A DNA stretch of 64,000 bases, taken from Herpetosiphonaceae bacterium (GTDB lineage Bacteria > Chloroflexota > Chloroflexia > Chloroflexales > Herpetosiphonaceae). The position numbers and the translations under genes were made by a program. The stretch is taken from the NCBI GenBank assembly GCA_026003835.1, contig BPHZ01000008.1:62001-126000 (forward strand). Reading direction: 5' to 3'. Of the stretch, positions 8,105-15,682 are shown piece after piece. The notes under the pieces were generated by a model. It was not told the DNA's origin. It saw only the letters and a program-made list of their open reading frames with translations, and searched no databases. The stretch's first letter is position 1; every line of letters starts with the position of its first letter.

Positions 8105-8661
8105 TCGATACTGGTGAACTGGCATTGGTCGAGGCGGCACGAGCCGATAGTGAATCCTTCGCCGCCCTCTACGACCGCTATCGTGACCCGATCCACACCT
8201 ACATCTGTCGACGAGTTGGATCATGCCACGAGGCGGAGGAGATCGTTGCGCAGGTGTTTGAGACGGCCCTACGCGGCCTCCCACGCTATGAGTACCGCTC
8301 AGTGCCCTTTGGCGCCTGGCTCTACCGGATCGCCAGCAACAAAATTGCCGACCACTTGCGCCAGCACTACAGGCATCCCACCGAGCCGCTTGATGGTATT
8401 GGGGCGCTGGCCGATAAAGCGCCGGGACCGGCTGAACAGCTCGATGCAAGCGAGGAGCAGGCGGCACTGCGCCGCGCTCTGAGCACACTCTCGCCCGCAG
8501 ATCAACTGGTTATCAGTCTAACGTTCTTCGAGGAGCGGCCGCGCAGTGAGGTCGCGGCCGCCCTTGGCTGTAGTGTCGATACCGTTTATGTGCGGCTCCA
8601 CAGAGCCCTGCGTAGGCTGCGCGCTGCGCTTGAGAAACAGGGAGAGGTGATCTATGTCTGA
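8101..8661 (+). CDS. ECF-type RNA polymerase sigma factor
   Basis: This 186-residue protein has sigma region 2 at about residues 15-85 (FAALYDRYRDPIHTYICRR, AEEIVAQVFETAL, FGAWLYRIASNKIADHLRQ) and region 4 at about 130-180 (LSPADQLVISLTFFEERPRS, then the HTH VAAALGCSVDTVYVRLHRAL). The linker is short and there is no extra domain. The ATG at 8101 is preceded by GGAGGG and overlaps the small upstream gene. The 3' end overlaps the alkyltransferase gene by 8 bases, so all three are coupled. No recognisable anti-sigma gene with a membrane helix follows, which is unusual for the class. Confidence 0.9.
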   Translation: MIDTGELALVEAARADSESFAALYDRYRDPIHTYICRRVGSCHEAEEIVAQVFETALRGLPRYEYRSVPFGAWLYRIASNKIADHLRQHYRHPTEPLDGIGALADKAPGPAEQLDASEEQAALRRALSTLSPADQLVISLTFFEERPRSEVAAALGCSVDTVYVRLHRALRRLRAALEKQGEVIYV

Positions 8662-9340
8662 GACAAAACTCCCACAGGATGCGCTGGCCGTGTTGGTCAA
8701 CCAGCCCGATGGCCGGCAACTTCTGCGCCTGGCTGAGGCGCTCATCCAGGCTCACGCTATGGATGACGACCACAAGACCAGGCACGAGGAGATTCGGCAG
8801 CAGCTGACGCTGACCCATCAGCGGCTCTACGGTCGCGAGCAGGCGGGGCTTCTGGAGACGCCGTTAGGATGGGTTGGCCTGATCTGGACCGAACGCGGGC
8901 TGCGGCGGCTGATCCTGCCGCGCCAGAGCCAGGAAGCGGCGCTGGCCGCCCTGCAACAGGAGGGGGCCCCAGCCACGCTGGATGAGCCTCCGGAGCACCT
9001 GGCGACCCCGCTACGGCGCTACTTCGCCGGCGAGCGGGCGCATCCCCGGCTGCCCCTGGATCTCGCAGCGCTTCCGCCCTTCCGTCGTGATGTGCTTACG
9101 CTGGTGAATACGATCCCCTACGGCGAGACACGCACCTATCGCTGGATCGCCGAGAAGTTGGGTGTGCGATCATATCGCGCTGTCGGGCAGGCGGTGGGCG
9201 CCAACCCGATCCCAATTGTCATCCCTTGTCACCGGGTTATCGCCAGCGACGGGGCACTGCGGGGATACGCGGGCGGGATCGAGATGAAGCGTCGTCTGCT
9301 GGAGCTGGAGCGGGCTCGCCCTTTTGCCGGTCGTTCCTAG
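8654..9340 (+). CDS. Methylated-DNA--protein-cysteine methyltransferase with N-terminal helical extension
   Basis: This 228-residue protein has the MGMT/Ogt active site IPCHRVIASDGALRGYAGG near residue 195 (acceptor Cys in PCHRV), preceded by the DNA-binding helix GVRSYRAVGQAVGANPIP and the PYGETRTYRWIAEKLG segment. It repairs O6-alkylguanine by irreversible transfer to its cysteine. The first 65 residues (LAVLVNQPDGRQLLRLAEAL, then charged helices) are not part of the standard fold. The gene starts 8 bases inside the ECF sigma gene. The extension occupies the place where an anti-sigma factor would be expected and could contact the sigma factor (inference). Confidence 0.9.
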   Translation: MSETKLPQDALAVLVNQPDGRQLLRLAEALIQAHAMDDDHKTRHEEIRQQLTLTHQRLYGREQAGLLETPLGWVGLIWTERGLRRLILPRQSQEAALAALQQEGAPATLDEPPEHLATPLRRYFAGERAHPRLPLDLAALPPFRRDVLTLVNTIPYGETRTYRWIAEKLGVRSYRAVGQAVGANPIPIVIPCHRVIASDGALRGYAGGIEMKRRLLELERARPFAGRS

Positions 9341-9427
9341 TGGATAATCATACCTTCTACACCATCCGTGCGGTGAACTCCAGGACGCAGCATTCGCCAG
9401 GGCAAGCGCCCCGGCTATAAAAACCAT

Positions 9428-11503
9428 ATGATGACTATGCAACATACCATCGAAACCATCAAAGGTGCCTGCCCTCACGATTGCCCGGATGGCTGCGGGA
9501 TGATCACGACCGTGAGGGACGGCAGCGCGATAGCAGTGGCCGGCGACCCCAATCACCCCATGACGCGCGGCTGGCTATGCGTCAAAGTCAGCCGGTATCT
9601 GGAGCGCGTTTATCACCCCAAGCGAGTTCTGACGCCGCTGCGGCGCGCCGGCGCTAAGAGTGCTGGGCACTTCGAGCCAATCGCTTGGGACGAGGCATTG
9701 GCGACGATCGCCGGGCGCTGGCGCGCGATTATTGCCGAATATGGCGCCGAGGCGATTCTGCCCTACTCATACACTGGTGTCCTAGGTCTGGTCCAATGTA
9801 TGGTCGCCGAGAGCAGGCTCTTCAACCGGCTGGGCGCCAGCCAGCTGGAGCGCTCGATCTGCGGCGCCGCTGGCGAGCTGGCTATCCAGCAGACGCTGGG
9901 CGGTCGCCTGGCTCCCGAGTATTCCGACCTGCTGCATAGCAGGCTGGTGGTGCTCTGGGGCTCCAATCCACACAGCACTGCGCCGCATCTGATGCCCTTC
10001 CTGCGCGACGCTCAGCGCAACGGATGCGAGCTGATCGTTATCGACCCGCTGCGCACGCCAAGTGCCGCAGCTGCCAATTGGCATCTGGCACCGTTACCCG
10101 GAACCGATGGGGCGCTGGCGCTCGGCGTCGCCAACGTGCTCATCGCCGAAGGGTTGGTCGACCACGAGTATGTGCGGCAGCACGTCGCGGGCTACGAGGA
10201 GTTCGCCGCGCTGGCGGCGCAGTTCCCACCAGCACGGGCCGCCGCCATTACCGGCCTCAGCGCCGGCGATATCGTCGAGCTGGCGCGGCGTTACGCTGCC
10301 ACCAGGCCCGCACACATCCGCACGACCGATGGCGTGCAGCGCCATGCCAGCGGCGGCAACACCATCCGAGCCATCGCCGCCCTGCCCGCGCTCACCGGCA
10401 ACTATGGCCTGCGCGGCGGCGGCCTGGCCTACAGCACCAGCGATGTTATCGTCTGGGATGCCGAGGCCATCGGCCACGCCTCGGAATGCCCGCCACCCGG
10501 ACGTACGATCAATATGAATCGGCTCGGCGCAGCGCTGCTCGGCGAGGCTGAGGAAAACGGCCCGCCGATCAAAGCGCTCTATATCTTCAATACCAATCCG
10601 GTTGTTTCAGCTCCCAACTCGGGAAAGATCATTGCCGGGCTCCAGCGGGAGGATCTCTTTACTGTCGTCCACGAGCTTTTTCTTACCGATACCGCCCGCT
10701 ACGCCGACATCATCCTGCCGGCGACAACACAGCTTGAGCATGTCGATCTCAATAAGGGTTACGGCCATCACTACCTGACCTACAACCGGCCGGCGATTGC
10801 GCCGCTCGGCGAGGCCCGCTCTAACTGGGATGTGATGCGCGCGCTGGCGGAGGCGCTTGGCTTTACAGAGCCATGGCTCCGCCAAACAGCAGATGACGTG
10901 ATCGCCGAGATCCTCCAGGCCACGCCAATGACTCGCGAGGCTGGTATTACTCTGGAGCGGCTGCAGGCTGAAGGAACCGTGCGGCTGCCGCTACCGGAAG
11001 ACTACGTCCCATTTGCCGATGGCATCTTTGCAACGCCATCAGGGAAGGTCGAGCTGGCGCCGGAAGGACTTGGGCCACCCCTTTACCGTGATAATCCTGA
11101 GAGCCCTGCTGGCGACCCAGAGCTAGCGGCACGCTATCCGCTTATGCTCATCTCCAGCGGAGCCCATCATTTTCTCAGCTCATCCTTTGCCAACATGCCG
11201 ACCCTGCGGCGCAAGCAGCGCGAGCCAATCGTCACGCTGCATCCTGATGATGCCGCCCCACGGGGCATCGTGGACGGCGACACAGTGGAAATCTTCAACG
11301 ATCGCGGTGTGGTGCGCATGCGGGCGCGCGTCGCGGATGAGCTCCGGCGCGGCGTCGTCGGGACCGTCAAGGGCTGGTGGCACTCGCTTAGCCCAGACGG
11401 AAAAGGCGTCAACTGGCTTACGTCCGATCGCCTGGCGGATACCGCCGGTAACAGTACCTTTCACGCGACACTTGTGGACATCCGCAAGATCGCCGATACG
11501 TAA
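9428..11503 (+). CDS. Molybdopterin-dependent oxidoreductase (DMSO reductase family)
   Basis: This 691-residue protein binds a [4Fe-4S] cluster through Cys15, Cys19, Cys23 and Cys51 (ACPHDCPDGC and GWLCVK) and then shows the bis-MGD oxidoreductase domains. A cysteine in RSICGAAGELAIQQ is the likely Mo ligand. The C-terminal dinucleotide-binding domain starts near residue 560 (YPLMLISSGAHHFLSS). Subunits of this type include formate dehydrogenases, assimilatory nitrate reductases and uncharacterised soluble enzymes. No Tat signal is present, so it is cytoplasmic. No iron-sulfur or membrane partner subunit is adjacent, so the electron acceptor and substrate are unknown. Start ATG 9428; in-frame ATGs at 9431 and 9437 are also possible. 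Confidence 0.88.
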   Translation: MMTMQHTIETIKGACPHDCPDGCGMITTVRDGSAIAVAGDPNHPMTRGWLCVKVSRYLERVYHPKRVLTPLRRAGAKSAGHFEPIAWDEALATIAGRWRAIIAEYGAEAILPYSYTGVLGLVQCMVAESRLFNRLGASQLERSICGAAGELAIQQTLGGRLAPEYSDLLHSRLVVLWGSNPHSTAPHLMPFLRDAQRNGCELIVIDPLRTPSAAAANWHLAPLPGTDGALALGVANVLIAEGLVDHEYVRQHVAGYEEFAALAAQFPPARAAAITGLSAGDIVELARRYAATRPAHIRTTDGVQRHASGGNTIRAIAALPALTGNYGLRGGGLAYSTSDVIVWDAEAIGHASECPPPGRTINMNRLGAALLGEAEENGPPIKALYIFNTNPVVSAPNSGKIIAGLQREDLFTVVHELFLTDTARYADIILPATTQLEHVDLNKGYGHHYLTYNRPAIAPLGEARSNWDVMRALAEALGFTEPWLRQTADDVIAEILQATPMTREAGITLERLQAEGTVRLPLPEDYVPFADGIFATPSGKVELAPEGLGPPLYRDNPESPAGDPELAARYPLMLISSGAHHFLSSSFANMPTLRRKQREPIVTLHPDDAAPRGIVDGDTVEIFNDRGVVRMRARVADELRRGVVGTVKGWWHSLSPDGKGVNWLTSDRLADTAGNSTFHATLVDIRKIADT

Positions 11504-11585
11504 CGCCTTCAACGATGAACGGCGAGGCGCTGAAGCCATTCATCTTTACCGCTGGGGTAAGTAGTACGTTTGATGGAGTCATACA

Positions 11586-12227
11586 ATGTTCGATCTCTAC
11601 CGACACGCGCGCTCGCCGCTGGCATGGATACGCCTGGTCTCCGGTCTCTTCAGCTGGGCGCTGGCGGTCGTGCTCATGGTTAAAAGCGGCCTGGGACTAG
11701 GGCCCTGGGATCTCTTTCATGAGGGTTTATCGCGCTGGAGCGGCCTGCCTATGGGCGTGATCAGCGAGCTGGTCGGGCTGATACTCATCGTCGGCGTATT
11801 GCTGCTGCGCGTCTGGCCGGGGCCAGGCTCCATCGCCAATATGATCTTGATCGGCGTCTTCATCGATCTGCTCCTCCCAATCTGGCCGCGGCAGGAGCAA
11901 CCCCTGCTGCAACTGCTGAGCTTTGCCGCAGCCATCCCACTGGTTGGTCTTGGATCAGGGCTGTACATTGGCGCGCGGCTCGGCGCCGGCCCACGAGACT
12001 CGCTGATGCTGGCGTTGAGCAAACGCCTCGGCTGGAGCATACGGCGCGTCCGGACGGTTGTTGAGCTGCTCGTGCTGCTCGCCGGCTGGCTGCTTGGCGG
12101 CACAATCGGCATCGGTACGCTGCTCTTCGCCCTACTGATCGGCCCAGCGGTCCAGTGGGGTATGCGCATCTGCGGTGCGCTACCCGATTCCGGGCCGGCT
12201 CTGAAGCATGGGGAGCCCTCGGCATGA
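11586..12227 (+). CDS. YczE-like multi-spanning membrane protein
   Basis: This 213-residue protein has five or so membrane helices and the pattern of the YczE/COG2364 family: VKSGLGLGPWDLFHEGLSRW after the first helix and GSGLYIGARLGAGPRDSLML in the middle. The function of the family is poorly defined; in Bacillus, YczE is linked to post-translational activation of non-ribosomal peptide synthesis. The gene begins 82 bases after the molybdoenzyme and overlaps the DMT transporter by 4 bases, so the two membrane proteins are co-translated. Confidence 0.8.
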   Translation: MFDLYRHARSPLAWIRLVSGLFSWALAVVLMVKSGLGLGPWDLFHEGLSRWSGLPMGVISELVGLILIVGVLLLRVWPGPGSIANMILIGVFIDLLLPIWPRQEQPLLQLLSFAAAIPLVGLGSGLYIGARLGAGPRDSLMLALSKRLGWSIRRVRTVVELLVLLAGWLLGGTIGIGTLLFALLIGPAVQWGMRICGALPDSGPALKHGEPSA

Positions 12228-13177
12228 AAACCTCACACCTTGCCCTGTTACTTCTGCTGGCGCTGATCTGGGGCACTTCATTTCTCTTTATCAAGATCGG
12301 CGTCGAGACAATCCCTCCGCCGGTGTTCGTCGGGCTGCGGCTGGCGCTGGCCACAATCATCATCTATGGCTTCTTGTGGATCAAGCAGGTTGCGCTGCCG
12401 CGTGATTGGCGCACCTGGGTCAACCTTGCCATCCTGGGCCTTTTCAACACCGCTTTCCCCTACACACTCTTTTCTTGGGGCGAGCAGTCCATTCCCAGCG
12501 GTCTTGCGGCGATCTACAACGCCACCACCCCGCTGTGGACAGTCATTTTGGCCCAACTATGGGTGCGCGAGGAGCGGCTCACTCCGCTGCGGACAGCGGG
12601 CGTTGTGCTGGGATTCGGCGGCGTCGTCTGGCTCGTGAGCGATGATCTCCAGAACGTGCTGAGCGCCAGTTTTCTCGGACAGATGGCCTGTATTGGCGCG
12701 TCGGCCAGCTGCGCCATCGCCGTGCTTTTCGCTCGCCGCAAGCTGGGCCGGCTTCCCGCGCTCACTCAAGTCTTCGGGCAAATCTGCACGGGCACGCTCT
12801 GGCTGCTACCACTCATCCTGATTTCAACCGATGTCTCTACGCTCCGCCCCTCGCTCGACTCGCTCATGGCGCTGCTTGCGCTGAGCATCCTAGGAACGGC
12901 TGTAGGACTTTTGCTCTTTTTCGCGCTGCTGCAGCGCGTCGGCGCCACACGCTCTGCCCAGGTCACCTACCTGCTGCCGATCTTTGGGCTCTTCTGGGGC
13001 TGGCTGATCCTTGGCGAAACCATCGATTCGCAGATGGTTGGCGGGCTGTTGGTTATTCTCCTGGGCGTGGTTGCAGTGAGCGGCCGCCTCCCCTGGCGCA
13101 AGCAGGCCAAATTATCCACAACGTATGCACAACGTGTGGATGAACAAATTTTCGACTCAGTTCGCCAGAAGGGATAA
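12224..13177 (+). CDS. EamA/DMT-superfamily transporter
   Basis: This 317-residue protein has ten predicted helices arranged as two EamA repeats. It opens with LLLLALIWGTSFLFIKIGVE, has GLAAIYNATTPLWTVILAQL at the end of repeat one, and the matching SAQVTYLLPIFGLFWGWLIL in repeat two. DMT permeases mostly export amino acids, nucleosides or other metabolites. The ATG at 12224 overlaps the preceding stop. The last 25 residues are polar, and the DNA that encodes them carries three DnaA-box-like nonamers, so the final part of the coding region may be constrained by that use. Confidence 0.9.
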   Translation: MKTSHLALLLLLALIWGTSFLFIKIGVETIPPPVFVGLRLALATIIIYGFLWIKQVALPRDWRTWVNLAILGLFNTAFPYTLFSWGEQSIPSGLAAIYNATTPLWTVILAQLWVREERLTPLRTAGVVLGFGGVVWLVSDDLQNVLSASFLGQMACIGASASCAIAVLFARRKLGRLPALTQVFGQICTGTLWLLPLILISTDVSTLRPSLDSLMALLALSILGTAVGLLLFFALLQRVGATRSAQVTYLLPIFGLFWGWLILGETIDSQMVGGLLVILLGVVAVSGRLPWRKQAKLSTTYAQRVDEQIFDSVRQKG

Positions 13178-13283
13178 GCGTTTCACTCATGCCTGGTGCG
13201 AATCGGCTGGCGGGAAGGGTGCCCATGCGGGATTTGAGCAGTTTTGGAGCCATGTTATACACATTATCCCCAGGTTATCCCCA
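13112..13283. other. Cluster of DnaA-box-like nonamers
   Basis: Two nonamers fit the TTATNCACA consensus: TTATCCACA at 13112-13120 and TTATACACA at 13255-13263. Four are one base off: GTATGCACA at 13123-13131, TGTGGATGA (reverse strand) at 13135-13143, and TTATCCCCA at 13264-13272 and 13275-13283. The three right-hand boxes are nearly contiguous and in the same orientation, as in arrays that nucleate DnaA filaments. The following 100 bases are AT-richer than the surroundings. No dnaA, dnaN or gyrB is nearby, so this may be a DnaA titration site or regulatory locus rather than the origin. Confidence 0.5.
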
Positions 13284-13601
13284 ACATACCGATTGAGCGA
13301 GCACAAAGGCAGGCTTCTATCATATGGCTATTGACCACGAGGCTTGACATTTGGGTGATAATAGAAACAGACGCAAGGGAAGCCGTTGTACCAGCCTGTG
13401 CTCCTGCCGATATTCGTCATTGGGTCGAGCAGGGACGCCAGGCGCCCGATAGCCTATTCAGAACCCCTAACCCCTGGTTGTGTATGATCCCATAGAACGT
13501 TGGCAGCCCCGCCCGAGGAGCGTCTCGGGCGAGAGTCAGCTGGGTGGAGGGGTGTGTGCGGACCATCCGGCGACAACACGACCAGCAGTGGAAGGCAAGC
13601 G
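13178..13601. other. Intergenic region between DMT transporter and toxin-like gene
   Basis: About 420 bases without a supported gene. It contains the right half of the DnaA-box cluster (to 13283), then an AT-richer stretch around 13310-13370 with hexamers resembling -35 and -10 elements in unsuitable spacing. The last 100 bases before 13602 are GC-rich, with no feature I can name. Confidence 0.5.
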
Positions 13602-15560
13602 ATGAGCAGTGAGTGCCAACGCGCAATGAGCAACGACCCGGTGGTCCAACCATCGTCCGGCCTCCCGACCCACGAGGTGGCAACCACGTCCGCGCACCCG
13701 GCGCCCGGGACGGCCTTTCGGCGCGCCACCGCCGCCCCACCCGGATTGCCCGGCCCAGCCGATATCCTGACGCTCCAGCAGACCCTAGGGAATGGGAGCG
13801 TGCAACGGCTCCTGGCAGCGCCGTCCCAGCGTCGACCGGATCCCGGGCCCATCACCAGGTCACTGCCAAAGGAGGCGGCTGGCATGGCGGCTAAAACGCT
13901 GCAGCGACTGGGCGCGCAGCCTGGCATCCAGCGATCCGCGCATGGGCAGATCATCCAGCGGCTCAAGCAAGGCGATTTTGTCGAACTCGCTCCCTTTGGT
14001 CTCGACGTCGGGACGTGGGATGAATTCATTGCGGCTCTCAAAAAGGTTGATCGCCTTGGATTAACCATGATCTCCAGACTCCTCGAGCAACGGGAGCTCG
14101 ATGAGGACACATTTCAGGCCAGGCGCCTCGTTGAGCAACGCAAACGGGAACTGAATCCGCGGCGCTACGACCTCGTAGATCACTGGTTTGGAGATAATTC
14201 AAGGTTATCGTCGAGGGAGGAAGAGCAAAGAGGCCACGCGAAAGCGACAAAGGCGAAAAAAGAGGCGCCATCTGAGTCGTTGATGCAGCAAGCGAACATG
14301 CTCCACGCGGAAAAGAGCGAGAAGAACAAACTAGTGATCTGCGATGGGGTCAAGGAACTCACAGTCATCCGTTCGGCGTCGGACTTACTCGTCTGGTTGG
14401 TTAGCCATCCCATCGGATCGGCGAAGACCCCAAAGAGCTTTGCCGATCCGAAGATCCTCATTAAGGTCCTCGTCAAACTCGGTCGGGAAGATCGGGTCGT
14501 CAATCCGGCTGAGGTCTGGGACGCGCTGAGGGCGGTCGTAGAGCCTGATAGTGAGGAAGAGGTTTCCTCCGAAGATGAAAACGGGTTTTTCGCAACTCAA
14601 GAAGACAGCAGCGATGAGAGCTGGGAAGAGGGGGATTGGGATGAAGTGGCTGTAAAAGGAGATGATCCGTTCGGCTTAAAAGCAAAGAGCCTATTCGACA
14701 TAGAAGAAGATACAGAAAAGGTGCCATCCGAATTTAGACGTGTCATGAAAGAGACCGAATATAATGAAAAGTTGGCAGCGTTGGGCAAGCGCCTTGCGGG
14801 ACACAAATTAGTCGGCGTCCATGCCACGACGATCGAGAATCTCGGTCCCTTAATGCAAGAAGGTGTCTCCCCCAAGAAGATGGGCAGCGGTCATGGTGTG
14901 GGGAAGGGGAATGGGTTTTACATCATACCCACTCAGAAGGGCGTTCGAGATTTGACAAAAGCAGAAAAGGCAGCGAAAGGGTGGGGCCGATCCATCGTCG
15001 CGGTGTATATGCCCGAGGACTGTGAGTTTGTAAAAGCCAAAGAAGGTGAGAATGTACAAACCTTAGAAGGAAAAAATAAAGGACAGAAATACATCTATCT
15101 GTTTGGCGAAGAAGAAGCGGTGATCCCTCCCTCGCTGTTCAATCAAATCATCCTGGTTCGCGATCCTGCCGATATTACCATGGCCGACCCACGACTACCC
15201 GTCACGCCATCCAAAGAAAGTGCTGTGGGGTTTTTAAATAAACTCAACAGACCAGGGGAAAAAAATCGCTCGAAAAAGCAGCCGAGCAAGGGACAGGTAC
15301 TTCCGTCGCTCGAAGGGCTAAGCCTGGATGGAAATCGATTGTTTGATGATGTGGCCCTTCAGATCTTCAATGGCCCGGTGGTGTTAAATGGCTACCAGGT
15401 GGCGGAGTTGATCCGGCTGCTTGGCGATCCGGTAGGACAATATGTGCATGTCGGTGGCGTACAACTCAAGATCCGCCGAGGAACAGGGTCGCTCCCCCGC
15501 ACCGACTACAATCCCAAGGGGCTCTCGCTGGTGTTGATCAGACCGCTCCGCGGCGGATAG
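13602..15560 (+). CDS. Putative polymorphic-type toxin: eCIS-cargo-like N-terminus with ADP-ribosyltransferase-like C-terminal region
   Basis: The protein has 652 residues. A proline/alanine-rich leader is followed at residues 55-71 by ILTLQQTLGNGSVQRLL, the short motif seen at the start of DUF4157/eCIS-associated proteins; the DUF4157 HExxH domain itself is absent. Residues 220-290 are charged, and 310-370 form a very acidic linker. From about 385 the chain resembles PARP/ART-fold toxins: VGVHATTIENLGPLM (His407), GKGNGFYIIP (Tyr440) and FGEEEAVIPPSLFNQI (Glu503-505), in the H-Y-E order. The last 100 residues, after a Lys-rich stretch, are unrecognised. Start 13602 has GGAAGG upstream; 13626 is an alternative. 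Codon use is AT-richer than all neighbours, suggesting transfer. No immunity gene or injection-system gene is in the window. The toxin call is inference from motifs. Confidence 0.5.
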   Translation: MSSECQRAMSNDPVVQPSSGLPTHEVATTSAHPAPGTAFRRATAAPPGLPGPADILTLQQTLGNGSVQRLLAAPSQRRPDPGPITRSLPKEAAGMAAKTLQRLGAQPGIQRSAHGQIIQRLKQGDFVELAPFGLDVGTWDEFIAALKKVDRLGLTMISRLLEQRELDEDTFQARRLVEQRKRELNPRRYDLVDHWFGDNSRLSSREEEQRGHAKATKAKKEAPSESLMQQANMLHAEKSEKNKLVICDGVKELTVIRSASDLLVWLVSHPIGSAKTPKSFADPKILIKVLVKLGREDRVVNPAEVWDALRAVVEPDSEEEVSSEDENGFFATQEDSSDESWEEGDWDEVAVKGDDPFGLKAKSLFDIEEDTEKVPSEFRRVMKETEYNEKLAALGKRLAGHKLVGVHATTIENLGPLMQEGVSPKKMGSGHGVGKGNGFYIIPTQKGVRDLTKAEKAAKGWGRSIVAVYMPEDCEFVKAKEGENVQTLEGKNKGQKYIYLFGEEEAVIPPSLFNQIILVRDPADITMADPRLPVTPSKESAVGFLNKLNRPGEKNRSKKQPSKGQVLPSLEGLSLDGNRLFDDVALQIFNGPVVLNGYQVAELIRLLGDPVGQYVHVGGVQLKIRRGTGSLPRTDYNPKGLSLVLIRPLRGG

Positions 15561-15682
15561 GTTGTTTGGATGTTGCGCGGCCAAGGCGGTCGCGTTGACC
15601 CATGCCATACTGATCAGCATCGAAGCACATGGGCAAGTCGTCCAGGGAGCTCTCACCATGCTATCAGATAGATAGAAGCTTG

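Noticed and set aside
13331-13375. Promoter for the toxin-like gene (TTGACA at 13344 or TTGACC at 13331 with GATAAT at 13357)
   Set aside because: The spacings are 7 and 20 bases, outside the workable range for a sigma-70 promoter.
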